From the NCBI GenBank assembly GCA_964035575.1, contig CAXIVB010000020.1, positions 1-35,470 on the forward strand: a stretch of DNA of 35,470 nucleotides. The letters are read 5' to 3'. The stretch's first letter is position 1, and every line of letters begins with the position of its first letter. This stretch comes from Rhynchopus sp. YZ270_cl-10. Its lineage: Eukaryota; Euglenozoa; Diplonemea; Diplonemida; Diplonemidae. The notes beneath the pieces were generated by a model. The model was given only the letters and a program-made list of their open reading frames with translations. It was not told the origin of the DNA and searched no databases. The position numbers were made by a program, and so were the translations under genes. This document shows, one piece after another, positions 1-7,399 of the stretch.

Positions 1-94
1 TGTATGCACCATGTTGCACCTCTTAAAAGAGGTCTAGACCTCTAAATATGAGGTCAAATCCATGGATTTGGAGGTCCTCAGATCTCAGGACCTC
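1..94. repeat. Constant block, 3' end only (A-left)
   Basis: This is the right end of the block that separates cassettes. Three inverted repeats follow one another: the perfect 16-base palindrome AGAGGTCTAGACCTCT (28-43), the perfect 14-base palindrome AAATCCATGGATTT (56-69), and an 8-bp stem GAGGTCCT/AGGACCTC (71-78 with 87-94) whose loop contains AGATCT. Confidence 0.9.
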
Positions 95-221
95 TCATTT
101 TGGGACCCCCTCAGATCCAGGACCCCTCCAGATCTGGGGGTAGGACCCCAAATGACCCCATTTGGACCCCAAATGGACCCCCTTTGGGACCCCCTTTGGA
201 CCCCCAAAATGGCCCTTTTAC

Positions 222-251
222 AGCTCCCCCGGGTAGCTACCCGGGCGAGCT
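222..251. repeat. 30-base near-perfect palindrome around CCCGGGTAGCTACCCGGG
   Basis: The 18-base core CCCGGGTAGCTACCCGGG is its own reverse complement and is extended by AGCTC/GAGCT arms after a single C-C mismatch. It is kept unchanged in all three units, at 14595-14624 and 28969-28998. It could form a cruciform or an RNA hairpin; its role is unknown. Confidence 0.9.
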
Positions 252-262
252 GACCCCTTTTG

Positions 263-329
263 GGCACTTTTCGGTCGTACAATATAAGGCAATTTTGAGC
301 CGTTTTGACCGGACCGTTTGGAAAGTGCC
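263..329. other. Two-part hairpin element in cassette A
   Basis: GGCACTTT (263-270) pairs with AAAGTGCC (322-329), and CGGTC (272-276) pairs with GACCG (307-311). The interior is unlike the surrounding low-complexity words. A similar CACTTTT/AAAAGTG stem occurs at 2253-2282 in cassette B. It may be a structured RNA piece or a recombination site; no known RNA family was recognised. Confidence 0.55.
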
Positions 330-812
330 AAAAAGGGGTCCAAAAAGTGACCCCTTTTTTGGTCCAAAAAGGGGTCAAAAAGGGGTCCAAAAAGGGACCC
401 TTTTTGGGTCCATTTTGGGTCCATATTGGGACCCCCTCCTGGACCAAGACTATGGTCTCTAGAGGCAATATATGGGTCCTGGATGGCACCCCTTTGGGGT
501 CCCAAGGGGTCCCAAAAGGGGTCCAAAAAGGGGTCCAAAAAGGGGTCCAAAAAGGGACCCTTTTTGGGAGGGGTCAGATCCCAGGACCCCTCAAAATGGC
601 CTAAAAAGGGCACTTTTAGGGCATTTTGAGGACCTCCAAAAAGGGCCATTTTGGGCCATATTGGGCCATTTAGGGGTCCTGAGGTCCTGAGGGTCCTCAT
701 GGGTCCTGAGGTCCTTGAGGGGTCTAAACCCCATGCCCTCCCCATATGAGGGGTGATGGGCATATGCCTCCTACGCCCCCTTAAGCCCTATAAGTGCTAT
801 AAGCACCCATCC

Positions 813-1249
813 CATTAGATGTCCATGAGGTGACAAGACCTCTATAGAAGTATATATGGTAGGTATGGGGTGCATGCCCATATACCCCCATATGCCCCCA
901 ATGGCCCCTTAGGACCATGTGGGCCATGTGCATCATATGTGGTGTACATGCATGGATATGGACTCGCATGGGTCCAGACCCATGGTTTACCCCATTTCAC
1001 CCAATTTGGGTGCATGTGCCAAAATGGCCTAAATGCCTGAAATGGGGCATATTTGGATGTTGAGACCTTTTGGGACCATGTCAAGACATGACATGACATC
1101 CAATATGTTATACATCATATGTACATGTATATATACATATATGTATATACATGTATATACCCCCGTATAGCCCCTTAGGGCATATAGGTGTATATAGCAT
1201 GTATGCACATGATATGGTCCATATGTGGACACATACATCATGTTGGGGT
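813..1249. repeat. Cassette right flank, A/D type
   Basis: Starts at CATTAGATGTCCATGAGG and runs into the constant block. It is nearly identical to the right flank of cassette D (13407-13843); its first 40 or so bases also begin the right flank of cassette C (10582). It contains palindromic TATACATGTATA-type tracts near 1120-1160. No coding signal was seen. Confidence 0.85.
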
Positions 1250-1877
1250 CTTGGGTCATGACCCGTCATGGCATCTTGACATGTCCAAATCCATGAAATC
1301 AGGTCATATCGGGTGATTTGACCTCTTGACATGAGATGTGGTGATGTCACATGTTGCACATCATGTGCACATATAAGATGTAGAGATGTGTATGCACATA
1401 CATGTACATATATATACCCCCTATACAAGGGAGGGCTATATACATGTATATACATGTAGGTGCATGTACATGTATGTAAGTACATACTGTATATACACCT
1501 CTACCCATGCCATATGGGGTCTAAATGGGGTCCAAAAGGGTCCATTTATGGGTAGACCCCCATCTCATGACATGTCATGGGTCATGACCCATGAGGTGAT
1601 ATGACATGATATGGCATCTCATGAGATGGATAGGTCCTCATCCAATGAGGAGATATGCAACATCATATGATGTAATAATGCAACTTATATAAGTGCATGT
1701 GCACATATGGTTTACCCATATGGCCCCTCATATGGGATGCATATATGTATATGTATATACATATATATACATGTGTCTACACATGTATGCACCATGTTGC
1801 ACCTCTTAAAAGAGGTCTAGACCTCTAAATATGAGGTCAAATCCATGGATTTGGAGGTCCTCAGATCTCAGGACCTC
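1250..1877. repeat. Constant block between cassettes A and B
   Basis: About 625 bp, nearly identical at nine full places in the window. It begins near the palindrome GGGTCATGACCC, contains CATGACATGTCATG (1566-1579) overlapping the 18-base perfect palindrome CATGGGTCATGACCCATG (1576-1593), and ends with the triple palindrome run described at 1-94. This copy has three extra bases in the GTAATAATGC stretch near 1675. A block repeated between otherwise different cassettes resembles the constant region of multi-chromosome mitochondrial genomes. Confidence 0.9.
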
Positions 1878-2460
1878 TCATTTTGGGACCCCTCAGATCT
1901 TGGGACCCCCTCAGATCCAGGGTAGGGACCCCAAATGACCCCTTTTAGACCCCTTTTGGACCCCCTATTAGGGCCTTTAGGGCCTTTATGGGGTGTCCAC
2001 AGGGGTACGTAGGGTGCCTACAGGGGCTCCCAATGGCCCTCCCCTTAAGGGGCCATTTGGGTACCCCATGAGCCCCCATGTGTCCCCATGGGTGCCATGT
2101 AGCCCCGTTAGGCCCATTTGACCCCTATGGCCTCAGACCCCTCAGGACCCCAAAAGGGGTCCAAAAGGGGTCATTTTAGGGGTACCCCCCAAAATGGGGT
2201 GTGCAGCTAATTGGGTCATATATAGGGCAAAATGGCCCTTTTCCGTTCTGGACACTTTTATACAGGGAGTAGTCCAAAAGTGACACAAAACGGGAAGTAC
2301 GTGAAAAAGGGGTTTGGGGATTTCAGGCCCCAAAATGGCCGGGCGGCAGGAAGGTCCATTTTGAGGGTACCCCCAAATGACCCAATTTGGGGGGTCTGAG
2401 GACCCCAAATGACCCCATTTTAGGACCCCTCAGGACCCCAAATGGCCCCATTTAGGGTCC
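1878..2460. other. Cassette B left spacer with a non-repetitive island
   Basis: The outer parts are GGACCCC-type low-complexity DNA with hairpins such as GTAGG/CCTAC and CCCCTTAAGGGG (near 2040). The stretch 2195-2355 is different: it lacks the repeated words and contains the hairpin at 2243-2293. A minus-strand frame runs across it (2142-2408), but the product is not recognised. The island could hold a short gene or RNA fragment. Confidence 0.6.
2243..2293. other. Stem-loop in cassette B island
   Basis: CCGTT (2243-2247) pairs with AACGG (2289-2293), and CACTTTT (2253-2259) pairs with AAAAGTG (2276-2282), leaving an internal loop and a 16-base apical loop. An alternative pairing TGGAC/GTCCA is also possible. 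It is conserved in units 2 and 3 with one apical-loop change in unit 3. Function unknown. Confidence 0.5.
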
Positions 2461-2862
2461 TCAGAGGTCCTGGGGGTCTGGGGCCATGGTGCCCAAGGGG
2501 TATACTATGAGCCCCTTAGGATGTGGGAGGGCCACATCCATAGCACGAAGGGCACCATAGTGCACCCCACCCCACCTCCTACGGGTGCCCAAAGGGCATC
2601 CCAATGCCCCACCTCTATTGACCACTAGGAGGAAGGGACGCAAGCACCTGCTGGTCCGATCGTCCATAGGGATGCCCTCCCACGGGTAGACATAGGGGCA
2701 AGGAGGAGCCAGCACGGTGGTGACACACGTCCAAGCAAGGCAGACCGCTAGGGATAGCTGGCGCAGGTAAGGGTTGCATCCAGCCTCTAGTGCACTTTGA
2801 AGTAGGCCCCAGAACCGATAGGTGCACACGTGCGCCGCTAGGGGCGGGGACTTCATGCACAT
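2461..2862 (-). other. Unassigned open frame in GC-rich island (hypothetical)
   Basis: A 133-codon frame with more varied amino-acid content than the repeat-derived frames elsewhere, including a stretch rich in Leu, Val, Cys and Ala around CLAWTCVTTVLAPP. In unit 3 one base fewer in a G run joins it to the upstream frame, giving 159 codons. No family recognised, no clear start context, and the same DNA forms many hairpins, so it may not be coding. Confidence 0.22.
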
Positions 2863-2982
2863 AGTGCAGCACCTCCCATAGGGAGTTGCTGTGCATGTGT
2901 AGTGAGCTGGCCCACGGAGTGTCGGAGCCTTGCAGGCGCAATGACGGGGGTCAGCGAGTACTTGACCTCAGGAGCCCTTGAC

Positions 2983-3154
2983 CATCCGAAAGGTCCGAAG
3001 GAGGATCAGAGCGTAGCGGTTGGCCGCCAGGATGGGCAGGGCTTACCTCACCTCAAGAGACCTTGGCTCATCCGAAAGGTCCGAAGGAGGATCAGAGCGC
3101 AGCGGGTGGCCGCCAGGATGAACAGGGCTTACCTCACCTCAAGCACGCTCCACC
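2983..3154. repeat. 86-bp tandem duplication in GC-rich island
   Basis: CATCCGAAAGGTCCGAAGGA begins at 2983 and again at 3069, a period of 86 bp, with a few substitutions. Partial further copies of the CTCACCTCAAG portion follow. TCC-GAA-GGA is itself a mini-hairpin of the type seen in 3403-3825. Confidence 0.85.
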
Positions 3155-3402
3155 TCAAGAGGCTCTGTTAGTAGACCTCGGGCTAGAGGGCTTACTTGAC
3201 CTTAAGTAGCGGGTTCGAAGAGCACGTAGCCCGTAGGGTCAGGACGGAGTTACGCCGTAGTACTGATGCCCCCGCTTACCTCGACCTGACCTCACTTCCG
3301 CCCATGGGTGGCGAGACCCTCCATGATGCTTGACTTTGACTTGCGGCACTGGTGGCACACCAGGGACGAGACGGCCCGAGCGTAGCGGGGGAGGAGGACG
3401 TA

Positions 3403-3825
3403 GCCCGTAGGGCAAGGACGGGGGCGCACAGCGCCCAGACGGCCTGAGCACAGCGAGGGAGGAGGATGGCCCGCAGGGCCAGACGGGGACCACGGCCACC
3501 CCAAAGGGGAGGGAGGAGGAGGCAGTCCGTAGGACAAGGACGGGCACGGCCCACGGCACGTGGGAGGAGGACGCAGCCCACAGGGCAAGGACGGGGGTGC
3601 GCAGCACCTTACGGCCACCCCAAAGGGGAGGGAGGAGGATGTCCCATAGGGACAGCCGGGTGGGCGCACAGCGCCGAACGGCCACTCCGAAGGAGCGGGA
3701 GGAGGATGTCCCGCAGGGACAGCCGGGCAGGGAGCGCAGCGACAGGGAGCGCAGCGACCACGGCCACCCCAAAGGGGCGGGAGGAGGAGGCAGTCCGTAG
3801 GACAAGGACGGGGGACCGAAGGTCC
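3403..3825. repeat. Chain of R-N-A triloop mini-hairpins (degenerate minisatellite)
   Basis: Sixteen short inverted repeats with 4-5 bp arms and exactly three loop bases follow in series. In order: GCCC-GTA-GGGC (3403), GGCGC-ACA-GCGCC (3423), GGCCC-GCA-GGGCC (3468), CCCC-AAA-GGGG (3499), GTCC-GTA-GGAC (3525), GCCC-ACA-GGGC (3576), GGTGC-GCA-GCACC (3596), CCCC-AAA-GGGG (3618), GTCCC-ATA-GGGAC (3641), GGCGC-ACA-GCGCC (3663), CTCC-GAA-GGAG (3685), GTCCC-GCA-GGGAC (3708), CCCC-AAA-GGGG (3767), GTCC-GTA-GGAC (3793) and GGACC-GAA-GGTCC (3813); the GC-GCA-GC pairs at 3734-3755 add shorter ones. All loops fit purine-any-A. Arms vary but stay paired, which suggests selection or copying at the level of structure. 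GNA triloops are known to be unusually stable in DNA. Confidence 0.85.
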
Positions 3826-3894
3826 AAAGAGAGAGGGCGGCCGAGGAGAGATCGGACGGACCCCCTGCGCAGTAAGGGGGTGGGCCGACCAGGC

Positions 3895-4416
3895 AGGTGA
3901 GATACAGGTCCCCGGGCCTACAGCCCCTGTAGCCATCTCACCACGGCCGCCCGCTCGCTTGGGGCCCCATACCCTTGGGTGTAGGGCCCCATAGGCCTCC
4001 CGTCTAGGACGCACTTGCAGTGCATGGCCTAGCAGGAGGCCGTAGGTCTAGGTCCCTCTAGGGACTATAGGCCTGAGCGTTGAGGAAGACTCCGATAGAG
4101 CTCCCATGGTCTGGTGGGCAAGACCATGGCCCGACCCTTTACCTCCAGGTAAAGGGGTAGGGCTAGAGGGCACCCTTAAGGTGCCCGACTCTTGGGCGAG
4201 CCAAGGAGCGGACATCCACCTCACCTAGCAGGTCTAAGGTGGGTGTGTAGCCCTTGGGTCATGCTGCATAAGGCGGCTGACGGAGCTCCCTTGCATCATC
4301 CTATTAGGATGGTAGCATGGGGCTGCATGACTCCTTGGCGAGCCCAAAGGCAATTATAGGGTCTCCTCTTGGGAGGCCCTATAACGGTGGAACGTAGTGG
4401 AGCCCACGTATAAGCA
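3895..4416. other. Hairpin-dense tail of GC-rich island
   Basis: A series of perfect stems: CATGGTCT/AGACCATG near 4108-4131, CCTTTACCT/AGGTAAAGG near 4136-4155, GGGCACC/GGTGCCC near 4168-4186, CATCCTA/TAGGATG near 4297-4311 and TATAGGG/CCCTATA near 4356-4384. GTCCC-TCTA-GGGAC lies near 4056. No tRNA cloverleaf or recognisable rRNA core was found. Confidence 0.65.
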
Positions 4417-5507
4417 CCTGTAGGCCCCCTATGGGCCCCTTCAGGGTCCCCATAGGAGGTCCTTAAGAGGGTCCTGGACCACATATGGGGTGTCCAATAC
4501 CCCCATTTTATGGTCCCTCAAATGGACGCGGCCGATTTGAGAGGTCCTTTTTTGATAGGCTCTCTGGTACCGAGACCTCAAAAAGTGCAAAAAGGGGTCA
4601 TTTTAGGGGGTACCCCAAATGGCCCTTTTTGGACCCCATTTGGACACCCCCCTTTTGGGACCCCTTGGGGCCCCTGGAGGGGGTGGGGCCATATGGGTAC
4701 CCTTAAGGCCTATATAGGCCCCTGTAGGCCCCCTATGGGCCCCTTAGGGCCCTTATAGGAGGTCCCCAGGAGGGTCCTGGACCACATATGGGGTGTCCAA
4801 TACCCCCATTTTATGGTCCCTCAAATGGACGCGGCCGATTTGAGAGGTCCTTTTTTGATAGGCTCTCTGGTACCGAGACCTCAAAAAGTGCAAAAAGGGG
4901 TCATTTTAGGGGGTACCCCAAATGGCCCTTTTTGGACCCCATTTGGACACCCCCCTTTTGGGACCCCTTGGGGCCCCTGGAGGGGGTGGGGCCATATGGG
5001 TACCCTTAAGGCCTATATAGGCCCCTGTAGGCCCCCTATGGGCCCCTTAGGGCCCTTATAGGAGGTCCCCAGGAGGGTCCTGGACCACATATGGGGTGTC
5101 CAATACCCCCATTTTATGGTCCCTCAAATGGACGCGGCCGATTTGAGAGGTCCTTTTTTGATAGGCTCTCTGGTACCGAGACCTCAAAAAGTGCAAAAAG
5201 GGGTCATTTTAGGGGGTACCCCAAATGGCCCTTTTTGGACCCCATTTGGACACCCCCCTTTTGGGACCCCTTGGGGCCCCTGGAGGGGGTGGGGCCATAT
5301 GGGTACCCTTAAGGCCTATATAGGCCCCTGTAGGCCCCCTATGGGCCCCTTAGGGCCCTTATAGGAGGTCCCCAGGAGGGTCCTGGACCACATATGGGGT
5401 GTCCAATACCCCCATTTTATGGTCCCTCAAATGGACGCGGCCGATTTGAGAGGTCCTTTTTGATAGGCTCTCTGGTACCGAGACCTCAAAAAGTGCAAAA
5501 AGGGGTC
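4417..5507. repeat. 303-bp tandem array, three full copies plus partial ends
   Basis: GTCCTGGACCACATATGG begins at 4471, 4774, 5077 and 5380, an exact 303-bp period. The three complete copies are nearly or fully identical. The fourth ends at 5507, where the sequence switches to new DNA. Each copy contains GACGCGGCCGATTTGAGAGG and a CTC...GGTACC...GAG hairpin. Open frames of 73 and 82 codons in every copy are repeat by-products with Pro/Gly/Trp-rich content. Confidence 0.95.
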
Positions 5508-5603
5508 CAACTTTGAGGTCCTCAAAATGACCATTTTGGACCCTTTTTGGACCCCTTTTGGACCCCTTTTTAGACCCCTTTTGGACCCCATTTGGACCCC
5601 CTC

Positions 5604-5623
5604 AGACCTCTCTCAGGAGGTCT
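5604..5623. other. Hairpin AGACCTC/GAGGTCT, covarying between units
   Basis: A 7-bp stem with loop TCTCAG. Unit 2 has the same sequence at 19978-19997. In unit 3 (34349-34368) the arms are AGCCCTC and GAGGGCT: an A-T pair has become a C-G pair, so both sides changed and pairing was kept. Confidence 0.8.
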
Positions 5624-5971
5624 TAGGAGGCCTAATAAGGGGTTATATGGAGGTATATGTACCTATATACATGCCCCCAGGCAAGGGTCCCTTTAGGGCC
5701 CTGTGCACATGGCATCCCCATGTGCATATAGGTCCTCATACCCCTCCATACCCTCTATACCCCCTAAAAGGGGGTCTGGAGGGGTGCCCAAGGGGTCCAA
5801 ATTGCCCCATTTTGGGGTCCTCAGGACCTCCAAAAAGGCATAAAAAGGCCCTTTTTGGGCCCCTCAGAGCCCTCAAATAGGGGGCTCAGGGGGTCCCAAA
5901 GGGTGTATATATTGGGTACCATGTATGCAATGAAACGTACCCCTCTTGAGAGGGGTCCCGGAGCATGCCTT

Positions 5972-6013
5972 ACCTTAAAACTATTAGGTCGCGTGCACCA
6001 AATAGTTTTAGGT
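5972..6013. other. 13-bp stem-loop with GCGTGCAC loop
   Basis: ACCTTAAAACTATT pairs with AATAGTTTTAGGT, with one bulged T. The 15-base loop includes GGTCGCGTGCACC. It sits in the non-repetitive part of the spacer and is unchanged at 20346-20387 and 34718-34759. It could be a structured RNA, processing signal or replication-related cruciform. Confidence 0.7.
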
Positions 6014-6200
6014 CATGGTAATGTCCCCATTTATGGACATAAAGGGCCATAAAGTGGACATCATGCCCTGGGTCATGACCCATGGCATGTCATGAGATGG
6101 GGGTACCCCCATGGATTGACCCCATATGACCCCATTTGGACCCCTTTAGACCCCTTGGCCAGGTCCCCACATGGTGTGAGAGGTGCTGTGCCATACTACA

Positions 6201-7040
6201 TATGGGTGTATACACCCTATGGGTACAGGGGGCTATATGGGTACATATGTATGTACATGTACATACATGTATATACATATATGTATATATATATGTATAT
6301 GTACACATATATGTTGTGGTCCAAAGACCTCGTCATCCATTTATGACATGTTATATCATCAAATTGGATCGACCTCATTTCATGATATGACCTCATTTCA
6401 TGACATGTCATGGGTCTGGACCCATCCCCACATCTTATACGACCTCTTATCACATGATGTACATGTTGTATAGTGGTGGTATATAGGTGTATATAGGGCC
6501 ATAGGGCTATGGGGCTATATAGGGGTATATGGGTACATATGTATGTATATATACATGCATACATATATATATATATGTATGTGTACACATATATGTTGAT
6601 GTACAAAGTGCTCAACATCTGTTTATGTCATGTCATGTCATCAAATTGGATGATCACCATTTTGGACATGATGCCATTTCATGACATGTCATGGGTCTGG
6701 ACCCATCCCCACATCTTATACGACCTCTTATCACATGATGTACATGTTGTATAGTGGTGGTATATAGGTGTATATAGGGCCATAGGGCTATGGGGCTATA
6801 TAGGGGTATATGGGTACATATGTATGTATATATACATGCATACATATATATATATATGTATGTGTACACATATATGTTGATGTACAAAGTGCTCAACATC
6901 TGTTTATGTCATGTCATGTCATCAAATTGGATGATCACCATTTTGGACATGATGCTATTTCACATCACTTCATGCATCTAGACCCCTCTCAACACATGAC
7001 GTACATGTTGTATAGTAGTGGTATATAGGCATATAGGTGT
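6201..7040. repeat. AT-rich tandem array, about 281-bp period
   Basis: CATCTTATACGACCTCTTATC begins at 6431 and 6712; a diverged unit precedes and a partial one follows. Each copy has self-complementary TA/TG tracts (ATGTATATATACATGCATACATATATAT type) and CATGACATGTCATG. TA-tract length differs between units, making the period about 285 bp in unit 2. Frames here are Tyr/Ile/Met-rich repeat by-products. Confidence 0.9.
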
Positions 7041-7153
7041 ATAGGGGCTGTAGGCCCCTGTAGGGACTACACCTCCATTCCGTGGTATGCAGGGTGTACC
7101 CCCAACTATACCCTTTCTGGCTCTACACCTCATGCTGAGTAGCTCTTGGTGCC
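7041..7153. other. Upstream flank of cob fragment
   Basis: Opens with the hairpin AGGGGC-TGTAG-GCCCCT. The DNA then loses the repeated words and looks coding-like in composition. Three frames are partly open, but none is recognisable apart from a possible upstream extension of the cob frame if TGA is Trp. GCAGGGTGTA (7089-7098) recurs at 7440-7449 downstream. Confidence 0.5.
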
Positions 7154-7399
7154 GTGCACCTCCATCTAAGTAAGGATGCTGTACTTAGTATGCAGCACAC
7201 TGCTGCCATGTATACTACTACAAGCACTCTTCCTATAGCTTACAATGCAGGTGCTGCAGCAGGTGTGGCCTATGCCGTCCAGGTCACATCGGGCATCCTG
7301 ATGTGCATGCTCTACTTAGCAGGTGATGGTACAGCATATCAGTATTTGGATCACGTGTCACGACCAGCTCCAAGATGCCCATATCGTGAGGTCAGGTAA
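7154..7399 (+). CDS. cob: Cytochrome b N-terminal gene fragment (unit 1)
   Basis: Cytochrome b is the membrane core of respiratory complex III, carrying electrons between quinone and hemes bL and bH. Only an N-terminal piece is present. From codon 20 (7211) MYTTTSTLPIAYN matches the YPTPSNLNYxWN lead with the same Y, T, S, L and N spacing. Helix A follows ungapped: NxG, then GVAYAVQVTSG with Gln and two glycines at the spacing of bovine Gly34, Gln44 and Gly48, then MLY, Ala, DHV and Arg (7361-7363). About ten of 43 positions match a typical mitochondrial protein exactly and many others are conservative. Similarity ends before helix B, so no heme-ligand His is present. The formal start is GTG at 7154; the frame continues upstream through a TGA at 7136 to about 7064, which would be open if TGA means Trp. 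An extra A near 7372, relative to unit 2, lies just past the matching part. A fragment that needs joining to others is more likely than a complete gene. Confidence 0.78.
   Translation: MHLHLSKDAVLSMQHTAAMYTTTSTLPIAYNAGAAAGVAYAVQVTSGILMCMLYLAGDGTAYQYLDHVSRPAPRCPYREVR

Larger units (their letters stand above)
95..812. other. Cassette A: GGACCCC/GGGGTCC foldback region
   Basis: No gene recognised. The left part (about 95-255) is dominated by GGACCCC and CCATTTGG words. The right part (about 310-565) is dominated by their complements GGGGTCC and CCAAAAAGGGG, so the cassette can fold on itself. Between them are a 30-base palindrome (222-251) and a two-part hairpin (263-329). At 449-477 lies a short element also found in cassettes C and D, with the palindrome CTCTAGAG. 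Open frames here on both strands are Pro/Gly/Trp-rich products of the repeated words and look non-coding. Confidence 0.8.
2461..4416. other. GC-rich island of cassette B
   Basis: Base composition and word content change sharply here: rich in G and C, poor in the GGGGTCC/TATACATG words of its surroundings. It contains an unassigned minus-strand open frame (2461-2862), an 86-bp tandem duplication (2983-3154), a mini-hairpin chain (3403-3825) and a series of longer perfect hairpins (3895-4416). Present in all three units. It may be a structured RNA locus, a set of gene fragments, or DNA gained from elsewhere. Confidence 0.75.
5508..6200. other. Cassette B middle spacer
   Basis: Starts with GGACCCCTTTT low-complexity DNA, then a hairpin with compensatory changes between units (5604-5623). 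The stretch from about 5905 to 6090 is non-repetitive and contains CCCCTCT-TG-AGAGGGG (5940-5955) and the long stem at 5972-6013. No gene recognised. Confidence 0.65.

Noticed and set aside
2290-2330. AGTACGTGAAAAAGGGG looked like a large-subunit rRNA segment
   Set aside because: Only one short word agrees and the neighbouring bases do not extend it.
2701-2790. Resemblance to small-subunit rRNA on the minus strand (GGTAAGG...TTGCATC-like and a GGTG..ACACA-like word in plausible order)
   Set aside because: The words match only loosely, the spacing is far too short, and no flanking helices of the decoding region could be built.
3292-4014. 240-codon minus-strand frame and 144-codon plus-strand frame over the mini-hairpin array
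   Set aside because: Both are open because the array is GC-rich and self-complementary; Pro/Arg/Gly-rich periodic products with no domain.
4485-5364. Repeated 73- and 82-codon frames
   Set aside because: They repeat exactly with the 303-bp array in two frames at once and have low-complexity Pro/Gly/Trp content.
4417-5507. CRISPR-like array
   Set aside because: Repeats are 303 bp and contiguous, without unique spacers.
6090-7028. Tyr/Ile/Met-rich frames on both strands
   Set aside because: Products of TATACATGTATA-type tracts; not protein-like.
7154-7399. Plastid cytochrome b6 (petB) instead of mitochondrial cob
   Set aside because: b6 also has VQVxTG in this helix, but the NxG spacing after the S-L lead and the H-[VI]-x-R at the end fit mitochondrial cytochrome b better.
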